Positions 1-13,224 of a stretch of DNA of 64,000 nucleotides are shown piece after piece. Under the pieces are notes generated by a model, which saw only the letters and a program-made list of their open reading frames with translations, ran no database searches and was not told where the DNA came from. The first letter of the stretch is position 1; each line of letters opens with the position of its first letter. The position numbers were made by a program, and so were the translations under genes. Source of the stretch: Neckera pumila (lineage: Eukaryota > Streptophyta > Bryopsida > Hypnales > Neckeraceae); contig OZ018409.1 in assembly GCA_963969595.1 (NCBI GenBank), positions 16,400,975-16,464,974 of the forward strand, written 5' to 3'.

Positions 1-1160
1 AAGAAGGGAATCTCTTTGTTGACTTTTTGTGATACATGTAGTAGAAAGATATGTTGAATTCTAACATTGGATACTAGTGGTGGTGGACAACATTGTACCA
101 AGGAATTAAATGGTATGCTACTACACATCTTTGTTGTTTTTCAAAGTGGTGAGGTCAAAGTAACTAATTCATATAATATGAAAAGGCAAAGATGCTTATG
201 TATCAAGTTTCGCAACAATGTCAATTTTAATTTTTTTTAAATACAAAATCTTTACAAGAAAGTATATGAATTTAGGACTTCTTGGAAGAAAGTATCCATG
301 AATTGAGAATAAATTTAAGCCACTACTAAACAACACTCTACCAAAATACATGAAGAGACCCAATGATAAATTGAATATGACAACTAATTGAGATTATAGA
401 ATTTACAACAACAAGCAAACAAAAGGACCAAATAGCTATTATGATAAATACTAGTCAAAGCACTTTGCTTTAGTTGGTTGGATTCCTTGATTTTTTTTTA
501 TTTTGAAAAATCAATTTTAAATTCTATTGAAAAAATTGTTGCAAGGATTATGTGGTAATTTTATACTAAATGAGGATAATACATAATTACTATGAATTTT
601 TGGAACATCTTTAGAACAAAATAAAATGCAAAAAATAAGTAGAAAACTAAAAGTCACGTGTCTCCAAAATTTAGGTCTATAGTTAAGTTTTTAAACAACA
701 AAATTCATAATTTATAAAATATACATACTTTCATTTTGCATAATTACTTTTTAAAAATTTATAAATTTATAAACCTTAATCAAAATTGTCTATTGTTTAC
801 AATTCTAGCATAATGGATATGGTATTAAAAAATAAATTAAGAAAAATTCATATCTGATATTGCATTTCCTAGAGGGTGATTGTCAATGTGTTTTTTTTTA
901 TTTTGAAAAAGTACCAGGATGGCAATCACTTAAAATTTGATAAAGCATTGTATTTCTTCATTTATCCATCTCTTATACCAAAAAATACTTTTGAATCATA
1001 TTTATGAACTTTTTTGTCCAAATTTGGCAACTTCATCTATATTTTTAATAGAAATGATAAATTTATGGCAAAAAAAGATATGCTTTTAGAATACTAAATT
1101 TGTGCTTTCAAACATTCATTGAACAAGATTAGGGTGGCAAGTCACTGATCTTGAACCTAT
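1..1160. other. AT-rich intergenic sequence
   Basis: No gene or recognisable repeat end is seen. The stretch has many A and T runs and in-frame stops in all frames. It ends where a TTAA-bounded repeat begins. Confidence 0.6.
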
Positions 1161-1620
1161 TTAACCCCTAAAGGACTATTGTCCCTTTGAGGGACAAATG
1201 CGTTTTCAGGTAGGTACCTATAGGCTGAAATTTTCTCCTGATTTTTTGAAACTCTTTTTGGAGGTAGAAAAACTGATTAGCTTTGTGGAAATTAATGTTT
1301 TTTACAATTGGTGCCTCGGAACAAAAGTTATGACCAAATAAGCTCAAAACAAGGGACGGGGGGCAGCTTGGGCAGCAAAAAAAAAGTTGCAATTTTTTTA
1401 TTTTTTTTCTTAGTATTTTTTTCTCATAGATTATATTTTTTTCTATCTAAAAAGCTTTGATTCATTTCATTTGGATTTGTTATGAGAAAGTTATGGACAT
1501 TCTTGTTTTGGGGGCAATTAGAGCATCTTTTTGAAAAAAACAACTTGTAGGATTCATTTTTGAATGCAATTTTTACAATTTTTCAAACTTTTTTTTTGCA
1601 TTCTTTACTATATTTGCTAT
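1161..1620 (-). repeat. TTAA-group repeat, family A, truncated copy
   Basis: It begins TTAACCCCTAAAGGAC, followed by a small palindrome (GTCCCTTTGAGGGAC). This is the same end found, in the opposite orientation, at 36090-36131 and 37260-37296. The interior matches other family A copies, for example the stretch around 1480-1560 (GAGAAAGTTATGGACA, then GCAATTAGAGCATC) that recurs near 20610-20660. The far end is missing; similarity fades near 1620. It has no coding capacity. Confidence 0.65.
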
Positions 1621-3954
1621 AACAATCACACCATGTAATTATATATAATAATAATTAATTTTTTTCACATAGGATATATCTACATGCATAAAAATTTGGA
1701 TTCTTTCTAATTGAATTAGTGAAATAAAAGTTACAAAGAGTTTTATTTTGTAGGCAATGAAAGCATCTTTATGAATAAATAATCTATAAAATTTGTTTTA
1801 GAATCAAATTTTCATCCCCCCCACACCACATCACACCATGAATAAAAGGTCCAATGGATATAGATTATTTCCTACAATAATTTCACCATTAAGATTGGCA
1901 TGTTCTTCTATTTCTACTTGTTAGTTTTCAATCAGTTAAAATAACTTAGTTTGGAGTGATTGTAAGAAACACTTGTCCTATTTTTTATCACACTATTAGT
2001 GTTGATTTGTTTATTGGCCATAACTCTTACATTCTACCTCCAAACAACTGAAGATTTATAGGTGAGGTATTCATGGCTATTGTGTACCTTCCCTAATTTT
2101 TTTTCAATTTTCAAAAAGTTTTTACTATCCAAATTTAGCCCCCAATTTTGTGTCACACTTATTAACTTGGGGGGTCATATTATATAGTATCCAAAAAACA
2201 TATTTCAAGTTGGAATTTGGAGCAGATGGTCTTCTAATATATTTATAGTTGCTCTCCAAAGGAATTCTAAAAAGAATAATTTAATGTGGTATGGACGTCC
2301 ACAAAATGATCTTTTTTCTACTTGCATTTTGAAACATACAAAATATTATTTTGGTGGTTCTTTTGGAAAATTATCATTTCCAAGGAATTGTTACAAATGG
2401 CCAATTTTTTTTTATTTTTCTAATTTTTTTTCTGATTTTTAACTAATTAAAACACCAAAATATCTATTTTATTGAGATTTGGCACTTTCTTGGTTCACCT
2501 ATTTAGAGAGTTTTTCTAAGCTCTTTCTTTGGTGGTTACCTTCATCTTAAAAGTGTATGCATTAGCCATATATTTTTTTAATTTAATTTTTTTCTAATTA
2601 TAGAATACTTGAAAAAAAATCATGAGTATTGTCAAAAACGCAACAAAATCAGCAAGTGTTTCTTGCAATCACCTTTTTGTATTAGGATTTTTTTCCTCAA
2701 AGATGTTTCAATTCAATTCTCCACTAAAAAAATTTTAACCTAAAAAATTGCAATGTTACAAATTTAAACTAAGAAGATTCAAAGCAAAAAAAACTTGTAT
2801 GGCAAGGCTTGCAAATCCCTTGCTTCTTTCTACTTTGAATATTATTTAATATCTTATAATCTATAAGGACAAAGTTTTTAAAAAAATTCCACATATTCTC
2901 ATACAAGTCTAATGCAAGATCCTATCACTATACATGATCTTATTGCACTTAAAATGACTATTTTAGATTGATTTTTGTAAATATAGCCACAAAATTTTAG
3001 AGGCTAAAACAATATTAAAATAGTATTAAAAAACAAGATTTAGGGGATAAAATAGTATTTATTAGGTACTTATAAAGTACTTTATGCAGCTTAGAACATG
3101 TTCCCATTTGATATTATCTATTGTTTTTAGACCATTAGAATATGACTTTGAATATGTTGCATTCACATATACGTTCTTTTCTTTTTGCCTAGCCTTAGTT
3201 CCCAAGTTGGCATTGTCATGATGGAAGACTAAAAGAAATGTTGCAAGACTTGTTTCTACACAAAATAGTGAAATTAGGTTGCCTTACCAATTAGATTGCC
3301 TTACCAATTACTTTGCCTTATCTCAAATAAATTAACTCATGACTCAATGTTTGTCCACATGGAGATTGGAGACGCATGCAACTCTCTGAACCGGGCCTTG
3401 AATTGGTGCACTAATCTAAGCCATATGCATAGCTTTGGATTGAATGCATCATTGTACAATAGCAGTGAATATAATTTATATAGTGTGGCTGTCAAGAAAT
3501 TAGTGTGAGGCAATTTAATTTTACTGTTTTGTGTAGATAATTACAATACAAGAGATCCAATAAGAACTTTGAGGGATAAAATATTTAGAAATGTACATTT
3601 GGATGTTGTAATAGCACTTCTAGTTTTGCCAAACTAAACCAATTAATGAAATTCCATATTAATTGTGTGTTTCCATCGTTACCAGGGATAATATAAGAGT
3701 TAGCAAAGACACATGAGAACATGCCTTTAGAAAATACGGAAAAATGAATGTATCAATAATAGAAAATATAAATCTAAAAATATAATATTCTTGGGATCCA
3801 TGTATTTTTAGGCAATCCATAGTTATGTAATTGTATGTCATATAATTTTAATTTCAATAAATATATATTGTTTTAGAATTTCATAGACTTTTAAATCTTT
3901 GAATATATGATGAAGAAAAATAGAATTGAAAATAGTATCAAAACCTTAAATGAG
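1621..3954. other. AT-rich intergenic sequence with old family A fragments
   Basis: Weak similarity to family A interiors is visible at about 1730-1805 (a second, decayed copy of the stretch at 1480-1580) and at about 2690-2960. No gene is supported; the short open frames near 3300-3500 and 3660-3840 have no recognisable domains. Confidence 0.45.
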
Positions 3955-4290
3955 GCTGTTTTGTTTTGTTTTGTTTTGTTTTGTTTGTAGCGTGGACAAC
4001 TTCTTGACCGTGCGTCCCCCAGCTGCATGCTGGGTACCGTCGGAAAGCTCTCGCCGAGGAGGGGTGCACTAGCTTGGTTTCGTGGCGTTTGGAGCGGTGG
4101 TGCAAAAGTTATTGAATTTCAAAGTATTTATTGATTAAAAAATTAGAAAATTACTTTTACTTTGATTTTGGTGGCGTTCTTGGTACTTGGAGTGGAACTG
4201 GGAGTAGAACTGGGAGTAGAATCGGAAATAGAACCAGGAGTAGAACTGGGAGTAGATGAAAATTGGGCCAACGGCACAGGGTCACACTAG
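3955..4290 (-). repeat. Dispersed repeat family F, copy 1
   Basis: This shares a block with 52110-52375 and, inverted, with 15405-15895: GACCGTGCGTCCC, then TCGGAAAGCTCTC, then GAGGAGGGGTGCAC. The plus strand starts with a (TTTTG)n run at about 3958-3987, so on the minus strand the element ends in (CAAAA)n, like the simple-repeat tails of SINEs and LINEs. No pol III boxes were recognised, so the class is open. Inside lies a 12-bp minisatellite (4189-4257). Confidence 0.55.
4189..4257. repeat. 12-bp minisatellite, about 5.8 units
   Basis: The unit is GGAGTAGAACTG with a few substitutions. It occurs inside family F copy 1 and is absent from the other two F copies at the matching place, so it expanded after this copy inserted. 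Confidence 0.85.
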
Positions 4291-4414
4291 TATTGATTAT
4301 AAAGGCATAGTGGAAAATGGGTTTGTTTTACTTGACTACCTGTTGCAAATGTGATATTTTATCCTGTAAATTTTATTTTTAAATATTCGAAGGGGTATAG
4401 TTTGAGTAGTTTTC

Positions 4415-4740
4415 TTAACCCCGAAATGCCCAAGGCCTGTTTTGAGCTTCTTGGAATTTGCTTTAAATTGAACAAAAAGCCAACATTTTGATAATTTGAA
4501 TCAATTTTTTTTTAATTATTACCATAAAAATTCAAACTAGACATGTTAGAGATCACATAGAAAAAAAAAAAAAATATATCATTTAAGGATTGAAAGATTA
4601 TAATGTTTGATCATCAGGGTGTGGAAACTATGAAAATCTTTTAGCTCTCTTTTTGCATGTCAAATCTAAAAAGTTTTTTTTTTTTTTTTTTTTTTCTTTT
4701 TCAGACTTAAAATTCTAGGTGTTAAGCCTAAGTATTTCTT
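4415..4740 (-). repeat. TTAA-group repeat, family D, truncated copy
   Basis: It begins TTAACCCCGAAATGCCC and reads as the reverse complement of the right half of the complete copy at 5468-6121 (shared words include CTAGACATGTTAGAGATCAC). The other terminus is lost near a poly(T) tract at about 4674-4696. Confidence 0.65.
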
Positions 4741-5467
4741 TCAAAAGTCTATTGTTGTTCTTATACATTTTCTTCTATACATATCTACAATATAGATATG
4801 AATTAGAATAAATGGAATTAAAATGGAGCCCTTTGAACAGTTAGTCACCTAATTGTTCATTCTTAATGTCATTTAGTGTCACAGTTGTGTTACACTCATT
4901 TGATACCCTGTTCTCACCTTAGGAAGACATTGCATTTAGGATTGACGAAGCAAGCCTGGCTCTGACTTGTCCTGAATTTCTCTGCATACCTTGAGTATTT
5001 CACCATTTAAATATTGACAGCTTTTTTGAGGATTGTGCCTTAATTCCATTACTGATACATGAATTGGAACTTAAGTTTGGTAAAATGCGGCTTCAATTAC
5101 AAACTAGCCGCTCATTCGATGGCTCTCGCACCTCCTTTAGGGTTACTCATACACCTAGTTCAAATCATTTTGCTACTTGCTATCTGATCGCTACAACTAA
5201 GGAGGCTGTGGATTGTCCAATTCTCTATCAAATCTTTGCTTTGGTGTCCGAAATTGGGGAAATTATGGTGTTGGGCTCTCAAAACAGCGGCCAACAGGTG
5301 GTATTTAGTTTAAGTAACTCTATCGCATTTTGTTTAAGTAACTCTATCGCATTTTGTTTCTGAATACAGAGCTAACTTGCGGCAGTTTTGTGCTTGTAAC
5401 TTTGTGCTTTTGTTCTTGTATGAATCAGTTTTCTCTGGCGTTTTTACGATCACAAGTAGTGGATTCC
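4741..5467. other. Unassigned sequence with a 24-bp tandem duplication
   Basis: The composition is less AT-rich than its surroundings. A plus-strand open frame (5064-5363, 99 codons) has no recognisable domain. Its C-terminus repeats the peptide LSNSIAFC because a 24-bp unit occurs twice at 5311-5334 and 5335-5358. It may be a remnant of a host gene split by the element at 5468, but no family is recognised. Confidence 0.35.
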
Positions 5468-6121
5468 TTAACCCCAAAATGACCTCGAGGACAAAATGTG
5501 TCCTCGACCAATTTTTGAAGTTAAATAAAACCTTACCAATTTATTATTTTTAGTAATTTATATTTTTGACAAATTCTTTTTGAAGTCTAGTTTTAGCTTC
5601 AAAAATCCGATCTTGAAAATGATTGATTATGATTTTTCTATTATCAATTTTGTGCATTGGTGTCCATTGAAATCTTGACTTCTGTAGTGTTGAGTGCTCT
5701 TGGGAATGAGCCTTAAATACACTAGATCTTTGAGAAAAAATCACATTAGAAATTCATTTAAAAAAATTGTAGAGTAGATTTTGAGAAGCCACAATTTGAT
5801 TGGGGTTATGCATGTTAGGCCCTTTAACCTCATATTTTTTTGGTGACCAACTTTTTAGATTTGAAATGTGAAAAGAGGATTGAAAGACTTCAAATCACTT
5901 TCACAATTTTAACATCCTCATGATCAAACATTATAATCTTTCAATCCATAAGAGATATTGTTATAATTTCTTTTCTAATGTGATCTCTAACATGTCTAGT
6001 TTGATTTTGTACGGTTACAATTCAAAAAGAATTGATACAACTTATCAAAATGTTGACTTTTAATTCAATTTAGAGCAAATTCCTAGAAGCTCAGGAATAT
6101 GCAGGGTCATTTTGAGGTTAA
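5468..6121 (+). mobile_element. TTAA-group MITE, family D, complete copy
   Basis: The left end is TTAACCCCAAAATGACC. The right end, read inverted, is TTAACCTCAAAATGACC, so 16 of 17 positions match. TTAA stands at both borders (5468-5471 and 6118-6121). The element is 654 bp and has no coding capacity, so it would need a transposase supplied in trans. Related copies are at 4415-4740, 8833-9211 and 21705-22659. TTAA at both borders and a C-rich terminus are known features of piggyBac-type elements; that assignment is inference. Confidence 0.75.
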
Positions 6122-7165
6122 GACACCTTGTGTACGACAATTTGCACACTAACTATTTGCATGTTGTTATGGGCACAGGTGAGGGACTCCACCTCCAGAG
6201 CACTCTTTGTTAATTTTTCGCAACTTTAAGCAATTGGAGTTTTTGGTGCTACCAGATCTCCACCACCAAACCTTCTCTGGTTCTTCAGAGCTAGAGCTTG
6301 GTGCAAAAGTTCTTCAAGCGCTTCTTTTCGTCTTTGATTATAAACATTCTGGTTGATCGTTTGCTTCACAGACAGACTCACATCTCTTGCAAATCTGGTT
6401 TGTTTAAAAAGTTGTATGGATTTGTAAGTTATAGCCTCACTCAGCAGACTTTTGCAAGCTCTTGTTTGTTAACTTGTACAAACATAGGCTGGGGAGTTTT
6501 TTTTCTGCATCTTACATACTTCTGGTTATTTCTTGTTTCACCGTATGGTGGCAAATTATTGCTCTTTGCTGAGTGGAAATTTTTTTTGTGTGGACTGGGC
6601 AGCACATGCTTCCACTGACCAATGGTTCTTTAACTATTAAAAAATTTCTTTTGGTTTCCAAACTTAATGGAAACATTAGATTAGTTGAAGTCATCACGCT
6701 CTTTGCTGAGTTAGGAATTTTTTTTTTTTTTTGTGTGGACTGGGCGGCTTCCATTGACCAGTGGTTGTTTAACTTTTATAAAATCTCTTTTGGTTTCCAA
6801 ACTCAATGGAAACATCAGATTAGTTGAAGTAATCATGTCCTTGAAACATTGAGGGAGTATTCAAACTGATAAGGATAGAATCTCTTCTGCGGAATATGAT
6901 CACTCCAGATTGTGGTCTGCTGCTAAACTAAGCAAATCCAGACGGATACAACCTTTAACAAAGCACATGTAGTTTTTTAATTAACATAGATTATTCTATG
7001 TTTATTATCTATGAAGGTTAATATTAGACGCTAGTTCTTTCACTCTAAGATACTTCTGGCTCTAATTAGCAAGATGTATTCTTTATGCCAAAATTCGAGC
7101 TTATATTTGGATTGGGACTTGGAATCTACTCTGATTTTTACAGGGAAGTTTCTAAAAAGACATTT
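6122..7165. other. Unassigned sequence with a 130-bp tandem duplication
   Basis: A segment of about 130 bp occurs twice in tandem, roughly 6561-6698 and 6699-6830. Shared words are CTCTTTGCTGAG, GTGTGGACTGGGC and CTTTTGGTTTCCAAACT, and a T-run has expanded to about 15 in the second unit. The stretch around 6190-6480 is richer in mixed sequence and could be UTR or exon debris. No protein family is recognised. Confidence 0.5.
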
Positions 7166-8832
7166 TTTTTTTTTTTGATAACAAATGGAAACCATTGTAT
7201 TAAGAGAAAAAAGTAACCGCCAAGCCAAAGGTTGGACAAATGAAGAGAATAAGAGCAAATGAAGAAAAGATGAGCAGCACAAGAAACTAAGTGAACAAAC
7301 AAAGAGGGGGACCCTCTTTGTTCCACCTAATAGAGTAACCAACTCTAGTAGCAAGGACCGGGGATTGTAACCAAATACTAGAGAACTTGGTCCAAATCCT
7401 ATCTGAATGCTGAGGACTACGTCTAGAAGCAAAGTCCATTTTAAGAACAGCAGCCCACTCTGAATCAAGAAGAGCACTCCATAAATTTGCGTGGAGAAGG
7501 ATGGTAGGCCAGCAATCTTGGGCAAAAACCATATGATTGGGCATAACCCAACATAGCCATAAGGCAGCACCACAAACAATAGACCATAATGTGTGAACTA
7601 TATGGAACAATATGGGAGTAGGAGTCCCAAAAATACATTGGATGGCATCCAATCTTTGATGGGGGTCCAAAGCTGGAGACGCACCACGAATATGATGCAT
7701 CGTTGAAAGTGCATAATCCCAAATTTCTTGGGATCTCGAGCAATCAAAGAATCTATGCAGAGGCGTCTCTATGACAAGAGAACTGCAACAAACACAATTC
7801 GCATCAATCCCTGGATTAATTTTGGCTTGCCATGAGTTAACAGCAACTGCATTATGCTAGACTGACCACATAAAGGCCGCCTCTTTTTGTGGGCGGGCTT
7901 TGATCCATATATCTCTCCATTGAGGTGTATATGACCCCATAAGCAGAGTAGGTCATTTTGCTAAGATCAAATGTTTCAGCTGAGTAGAAGTTGTAAGTAG
8001 CTTATAACCAAGAGCAGCTATATATACCATAAGAGATTTGCCATTAGACCACTTCCATCGCCCTGGATCATACTGTAGGAGATGAATGGGTCCTAAGAAC
8101 AAGAGCTTGGGTGGACGTCTTCTCCCTTTCTTGACTTGGTAACACGAATTCTTTGCACAATACCTCTATGGACCGAATCAGTTGTTACATGCGAAAGGAG
8201 AGATAATTGTCTAGAATGAATGCCTATGATGGCACGTGTAGAGTCACCCTTCAAAGAAATATCCTGAATTTGAGGACCAAATAACATAGGATTGGGTTCA
8301 AACACTTGCCATGTGATCTCTGGAAGTGTTTCATTGGGCATGGAGTAGAGGCCAGCCCAATCCCCTTCGGAAGCTACACAAGATTGGTCAATTAAAAATT
8401 GAAGCCAGGTATGTGGGATCTGAGAGATCAGAAAGAACCAGTGGTGGCGCTCCATAAGAATAAGTGGAAATTCCTCTGAGATGGTCTCCCATGTCTTGAA
8501 TTAACTTGCATTGGCATCCTATAAGTCTCCAATGGTTGGAAGACCTGCCCTAGCTAAGACTCGTGCTCGATCAATCGAGAAATTAAAGTTAGAACCTATA
8601 AAGCTCGTTGACCACCAAATGCTAGTCGATAGAACCTCAGATGCATTAGTAGGTGGAACTAAGTCTATGTGTTTCACAAGCTTCTTCCATGCAGATGAGA
8701 TGTGATTCCATACTCTTGACCCTTTAGATACCGAAGGTCTTTGTACCATAAGCCACGCAGCTGAGGAGAACCAAAACCCTGACTTTGGTTGTGGTTTCAT
8801 ACAATGGATTCGGTATCGAAGGAGGGTCTTAA
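7166..8832 (-). pseudogene. 5'-truncated L1-type LINE, 3' part of ORF2 (dead)
   Basis: Read on the minus strand, this is the C-terminal end of a plant LINE reverse-transcriptase polyprotein. Near 8519-8760 it encodes a stretch with AWKKLV and EVLSTSIWW, typical of the region after the RT domain. Near 7680-7900 follows a zf-RVT-like segment: W..I.AR....AAFMWSV, NSWQAKI, then two CxxC-type cysteines and a late C in FFDCSRSQEIW. The 3' UTR ends AATACAATGGTTTCC and then poly(A), seen as T-run 7166-7180 on the plus strand. The frame is broken by several stops and shifts. The 5' truncation with a 3' poly(A) fits target-primed reverse transcription. The word TCTAAAAAG flanks both ends (7151-7159 and 8834-8842) and could be a short TSD, but the rest of the flank does not support this. 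Confidence 0.8.
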
Positions 8833-9211
8833 ATCTAAAAAGTTCAAGACCAAAAAAATATGAGGTTGAGGGGCCTAACAAATATAACCCTAATCAATTT
8901 ATGACTTCTCAAATCTACTCTACAGTTTTCTTAAATGAATTTCTAGTGTGATTTTTTCTCCAAGATTTAGTATATTTCCAAGAGCCCTCAACACTACAAA
9001 AAGTCAAGATTGCAATGGGTATTCTTGCACAAAATCTTGAACAAAAAAACTATAATCATTCATTTTCAAAATCAGATTTTTAATGCTAAAACTAAACTTC
9101 AAAAGAATTCAAAAATATAAACTACTAAAAATAGAAATTTGATAAGGCTTTACTTAACTTCAAAGTTTCTTCAATACCACATTTGGGTGCTTTGGGGAAT
9201 TTAGGGGTTAA
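8833..9211 (-). repeat. TTAA-group repeat, family D, truncated copy
   Basis: This ends with TTTAGGGGTTAA at 9200-9211. Read inverted it matches the left half of the copy at 21705 (shared CACCCAAATGTGG and GAAGTTAA). Its other half is missing where the LINE begins. Confidence 0.7.
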
Positions 9212-12200
9212 CTTGGACCATGAACTTTTTTAAATAATTAGTTTTGTTGTTTTTCAATGGTAAATTGTGGCATTTAGTTGGAAAAAATCACAAATGCAAT
9301 TGGTTCATTGCAAAATAAAATCATTCAATAGAGCTATCTAGAAAGTCCAAAATTCAATTTCTATTTAGTCTAGCATTTGTTTTACTTTTAGATTGCATTT
9401 AAATTTTTATTCACCTTGTATTGTTTTTGAAATGACAATAAGGCATGATTGCACGCAATTTAATCACATTGGACAATCTTCTTCCTTGATTGAGTTTTGG
9501 TCCCAAACTTGCAAAATAGGGGATAAAACACAAATCAACACCTCAAGTAGTGCAAATAAATTGTATTTCTATATTTTCAAAGATTTAACAAGCATGCACC
9601 ATATTAAGCCATTGGAAGTTTGAAACATCATTTGATTAGATTACAAGAAAATTGAAGATCATTAGATATAACCCAAAGTGCAAAAGAGTTGTCATTTTGG
9701 AGCACTGGCACTTTTGTTGAATGTCAGTGGTAAAAAGTGAAAGCATAATTGTAAAACATGTATTTAATGGTTAATAGTTATTTAATGTATATTTATTAAT
9801 GGTGTTCTAATATGACATTTCCTTCAAAAGCATTGCAATTTTGATCCTACAACATCTAACATAGTTATGAATCTATAGATTATTTAGGATTCCCAAGAAG
9901 ATCCTGTATTTTGTTTCAATTAAAAACCTTCAAATTCTATTCATAATAGTATCAAATGTATTTTTCAAGTTTTGAATAATTCCAAATGTATAGGGGTCAA
10001 ATTTTAACAATTATTGGCTTATACAATGTACAAAGATGCCAATGTATATGGCTCATTTTATGGTATTGGAAATAATTATAGAATTCATTTAATAACTTTT
10101 AGAAAAGAAGTTCAAAACTAAGTTTATAAAAAGGTTGCAAACTTTTGAGATTCAATAACTTTTGAATTTTAATTGCATTTTACTTCAATCTTTTGTAGAA
10201 GTGTGCAATACCTTATATACGACAACCTTTGTTTTTATGCTTTGACGATTTCTTCATTACTCTTGTGCTATGGCTTGGATAGTTGGATGCTTGGAGAATA
10301 CAACTGTTCCAAAACTTAGACTTAGTTTTGTGATTCAGTCTAGATTGTCTCTCTAATATTATGGCAACCTATCCTTATTGTGGTTAGCACCTGGTTATTG
10401 TCTCATACTAAAATTTTGTCAAAATTATACTTGACATTGATATTTGCAAATTGTACATTAGAAATATTGGAGAGGGTTTCCAAAATTAGAAGAAATCACT
10501 GGAAAACATCACAATTACAAGAAAATACATAAACTGCCAAGATTTGGATGAACTTCATAAATATTACGGAATAGGAAAGTAGATGGATGAATGTTCAAAA
10601 TGAATGATTATTTTAGTTATTCTCAACCGCATGAATGCATTAGGGGTAGTCCCAGCTTGTTCGGCAGCACTGTGGAGGATGAATATTGAGATTTGACGAG
10701 GAAAAACAAGAGCCAACGGGGAGCCAACTTTGGTGAACAAACTGTGGACCACCTTCAAATGGTCGACTATTGAGAATGGACAATGGAGATGGACGGAGGT
10801 ACTTGGAGGCCAACCCTACGCCGCCACAACTTCAATATCTATTGTTCACCCATTGCGCACTCCCAACCTTCATCTCTGAAGATGGATGTTGAGGGTGAAG
10901 AAACAATATCACGCTAAGAATATTTTGACGAAAGGAGGCCAACTCTACGCTGCCACGACTTCAATCTCCACTGTTCACCACGCGACAGTAAACAAGCCAC
11001 GACTACCCCCCCTAATTGTGTGCATTAGTCAGCACGAAAATATCAAGCAAGATCCCTGGAGCAATTGCAGGATGTGAATTTGAACGCTTGGACGCTGGCA
11101 GGGGTCGTAACACTAGTAACAACAAGATCCTCTGAAGCACACCAACTTTAGAACCCGCCCCTGCTGACTTCCAAACTGGGTGAGTGCGTAGCGTGTGTTT
11201 TAAATGTTTTCCTTTCCATATTTCGCCTTCGAAATGAAACTGAATGTTTCTTTGTGTGCTATTGACCACAGAGAAAACTTGATTTAGAAATCGGAGACGT
11301 CGAGCCAAGCATACGGTATAGCAATCCCGTCGTCTAATACGCCGCCCACCTACGACGACTCCGTCGACCAGCCACAATGATCATGTGTTGCAACTGTATT
11401 ACGTACTTACCCCCATTGATGGTCCCATCGACCACTCATCGTCATTTCAACCTGGGCGACTGGGCCCCAGCGGCTCCCAACAATGAAACGCCTCCCCAGA
11501 TGGCCAGATGATGATAAACAACGACAAGTGCCGCTCGCACAATCATTCACGGTTGCGGCAGATGCCTAGCCTACGTGATGAAACATGCAGCACTTCATTA
11601 CTGTAGCATTAGCATTCATGTCCTCCCGTATTCCCAGTTTCCCCCGCCAGCTCCATCGATGAAAATAGCCCAGGCAGTGATTAGTAAGGACCTGATTTGC
11701 CGCCACGCGAGGCATGCCTGCGGAGTGTGGTTGCAACACCTCCACCACAGACGGAATCCTCCAAGTCAAATGAATTGAATCGTCGAGCGCAAAGCTTCAT
11801 AACTGTCGTCCCGACTCCCGGGGCCACTTTGGGCGACGGACGGCACGGTTGACCCGGGAAAGCAGGCGCATGCTCCGTCGGAAGGCGGAAGGAAGGGGTT
11901 TCGAATTTGCGATTTGCGAAGCCACAAATCGGGCCGCTGCTGGCGAAGTGGATAAAGCTACGCTAGGCCACAGATTGACATCTGTTAAGAATTGACAGCT
12001 GATAGGCCACCGAATTTGGTTATCGCTTTAAAAACACCCGAGTATTGTGCAGTTGGGCCTCGGTGGATGCCTGGACGGACATCTGGACGATGAACATTGT
12101 GCTGCTCCCTCGACGTGGAGCACAACCCGGGCGGACGTGAGGGACGGTGTGCGGCTAGCTAGAGGAGCGCAGCTACAGCGCTCAGGAGGAACGGGGAAGG

Positions 12201-13032
12201 TAAAACCGGCAAGTGGGCTCCCAATTTAGGTTGCAACAGGGAGACTTCCAGCGTAATCTTTCTGAATTTTCGCTCATGGGGCGATCAAGTGCAAGAGGAA
12301 GACGCGATTACCGTATTTTTAAAGTATATTGATTCATTTGGGTTGGATCACTTGGGTTATGTATTTTGCTATGATATGAAAGTTTTGGCATGGCCCAGGC
12401 CATGCAATAGGCAAAATGCTGCACACAAAAATTGACAATCTTTGTATTCTTGTCGCTCACATTCGCTCGTTCAGGCCAAGCCAGGTCACAGTTTGGCGAT
12501 CAATCATCAAAGAAATCTACCCGACTTAACGTGGAGGAGACCTGTGGCATGGTCATGCGTCGTGATAATATTCCATGCAGTACAAGAAGACTCAAAATGG
12601 CATTTTTCAGGTTCATTACTGTGGCTTGGCTAGTGACTTGTCCAAATTTTTAACTGTGAAATGGAAATCCTTCACAAGGTGGCCACACGTTTAAAATGCC
12701 AGAAATGGAAGATCATGTCGCGGTTTCACTCACTACTGAAGCAAGTGTCAATGAGCCTCGAGTCAGTGATCTTTAAGAACTGATAAGACTGAGAGAATTA
12801 TAACTCCAATCTCTTTTCGAGGTTGGCATGAATTAGAGGTTTAGTTATCTCCAGGATTCCACATCAAGCCTTGAGGAACGGATTTATATCTCCACCAACA
12901 TTTATGAGCATCAGTTCATCACTGGTCACAAGTATATCACAACAAGTGCAGAATGTGATTGTGTTTCGTCAATCCAGCAAATCTACGCGTCCTTGTTGGC
13001 CACAATGCCTGATTGAGTTGCATTTCTTTTCT
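9212..13032. other. Intergenic sequence with a GC-richer island
   Basis: 9212-10560 is AT-rich and blank. About 10560-12300 is clearly richer in G+C, and open frames of 60-120 codons occur on both strands without recognisable domains. A segment of about 48 bp is repeated with about 129 bp offset (10803-10850 and 10932-10979, core GGAGGCCAAC.CTACGC.GCCAC). The island could be a promoter or first exon of an unrecognised gene, or an old retroelement LTR. I cannot decide. Confidence 0.4.
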
Positions 13033-13224
13033 CACTGCACCAGAATGGTTATTTAGTACACATGAGTAATTGGTGAGTACAAAAATTAGTATGACCAATC
13101 TTACAATGTCACGCCACCCATATACCCCACAAATGCTACAACATCATCACTCCAAAAGATGTTGAATGGTATGCCCTTGTGATAAATAGTTTAAAGCATA
13201 CTAAATAACCATTTCAGTGTAGTA
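13033..13224. mobile_element. Short inverted-repeat element (MITE-like)
   Basis: The arms are 13033-13060 and 13197-13224, with an exact shared core AATGGTTATTTAGTA and about 135 bp between them. The terminal bases (CACTGCACCA on the left, TACTACACTG inverted on the right) resemble CACTA-type ends, but no clear TSD is seen. There is no coding capacity. Confidence 0.55.

Noticed and set aside
1161..1185. Plant telomere-type repeats (CCCTAAA)
   Set aside because: CCCCTAAAGG occurs once per element terminus, never in tandem.
3955..3990. LTR or polypurine-tract explanation for the (TTTTG)n run
   Set aside because: The run recurs at the end of the family F copies and no second LTR is found; a retroposon tail is simpler.
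7151..8842. TSD TCTAAAAAG around the LINE
   Set aside because: The nine bases match, but the sequence left of the LINE does not continue the family D repeat seen on the right, so the match may be chance; kept only as a remark.
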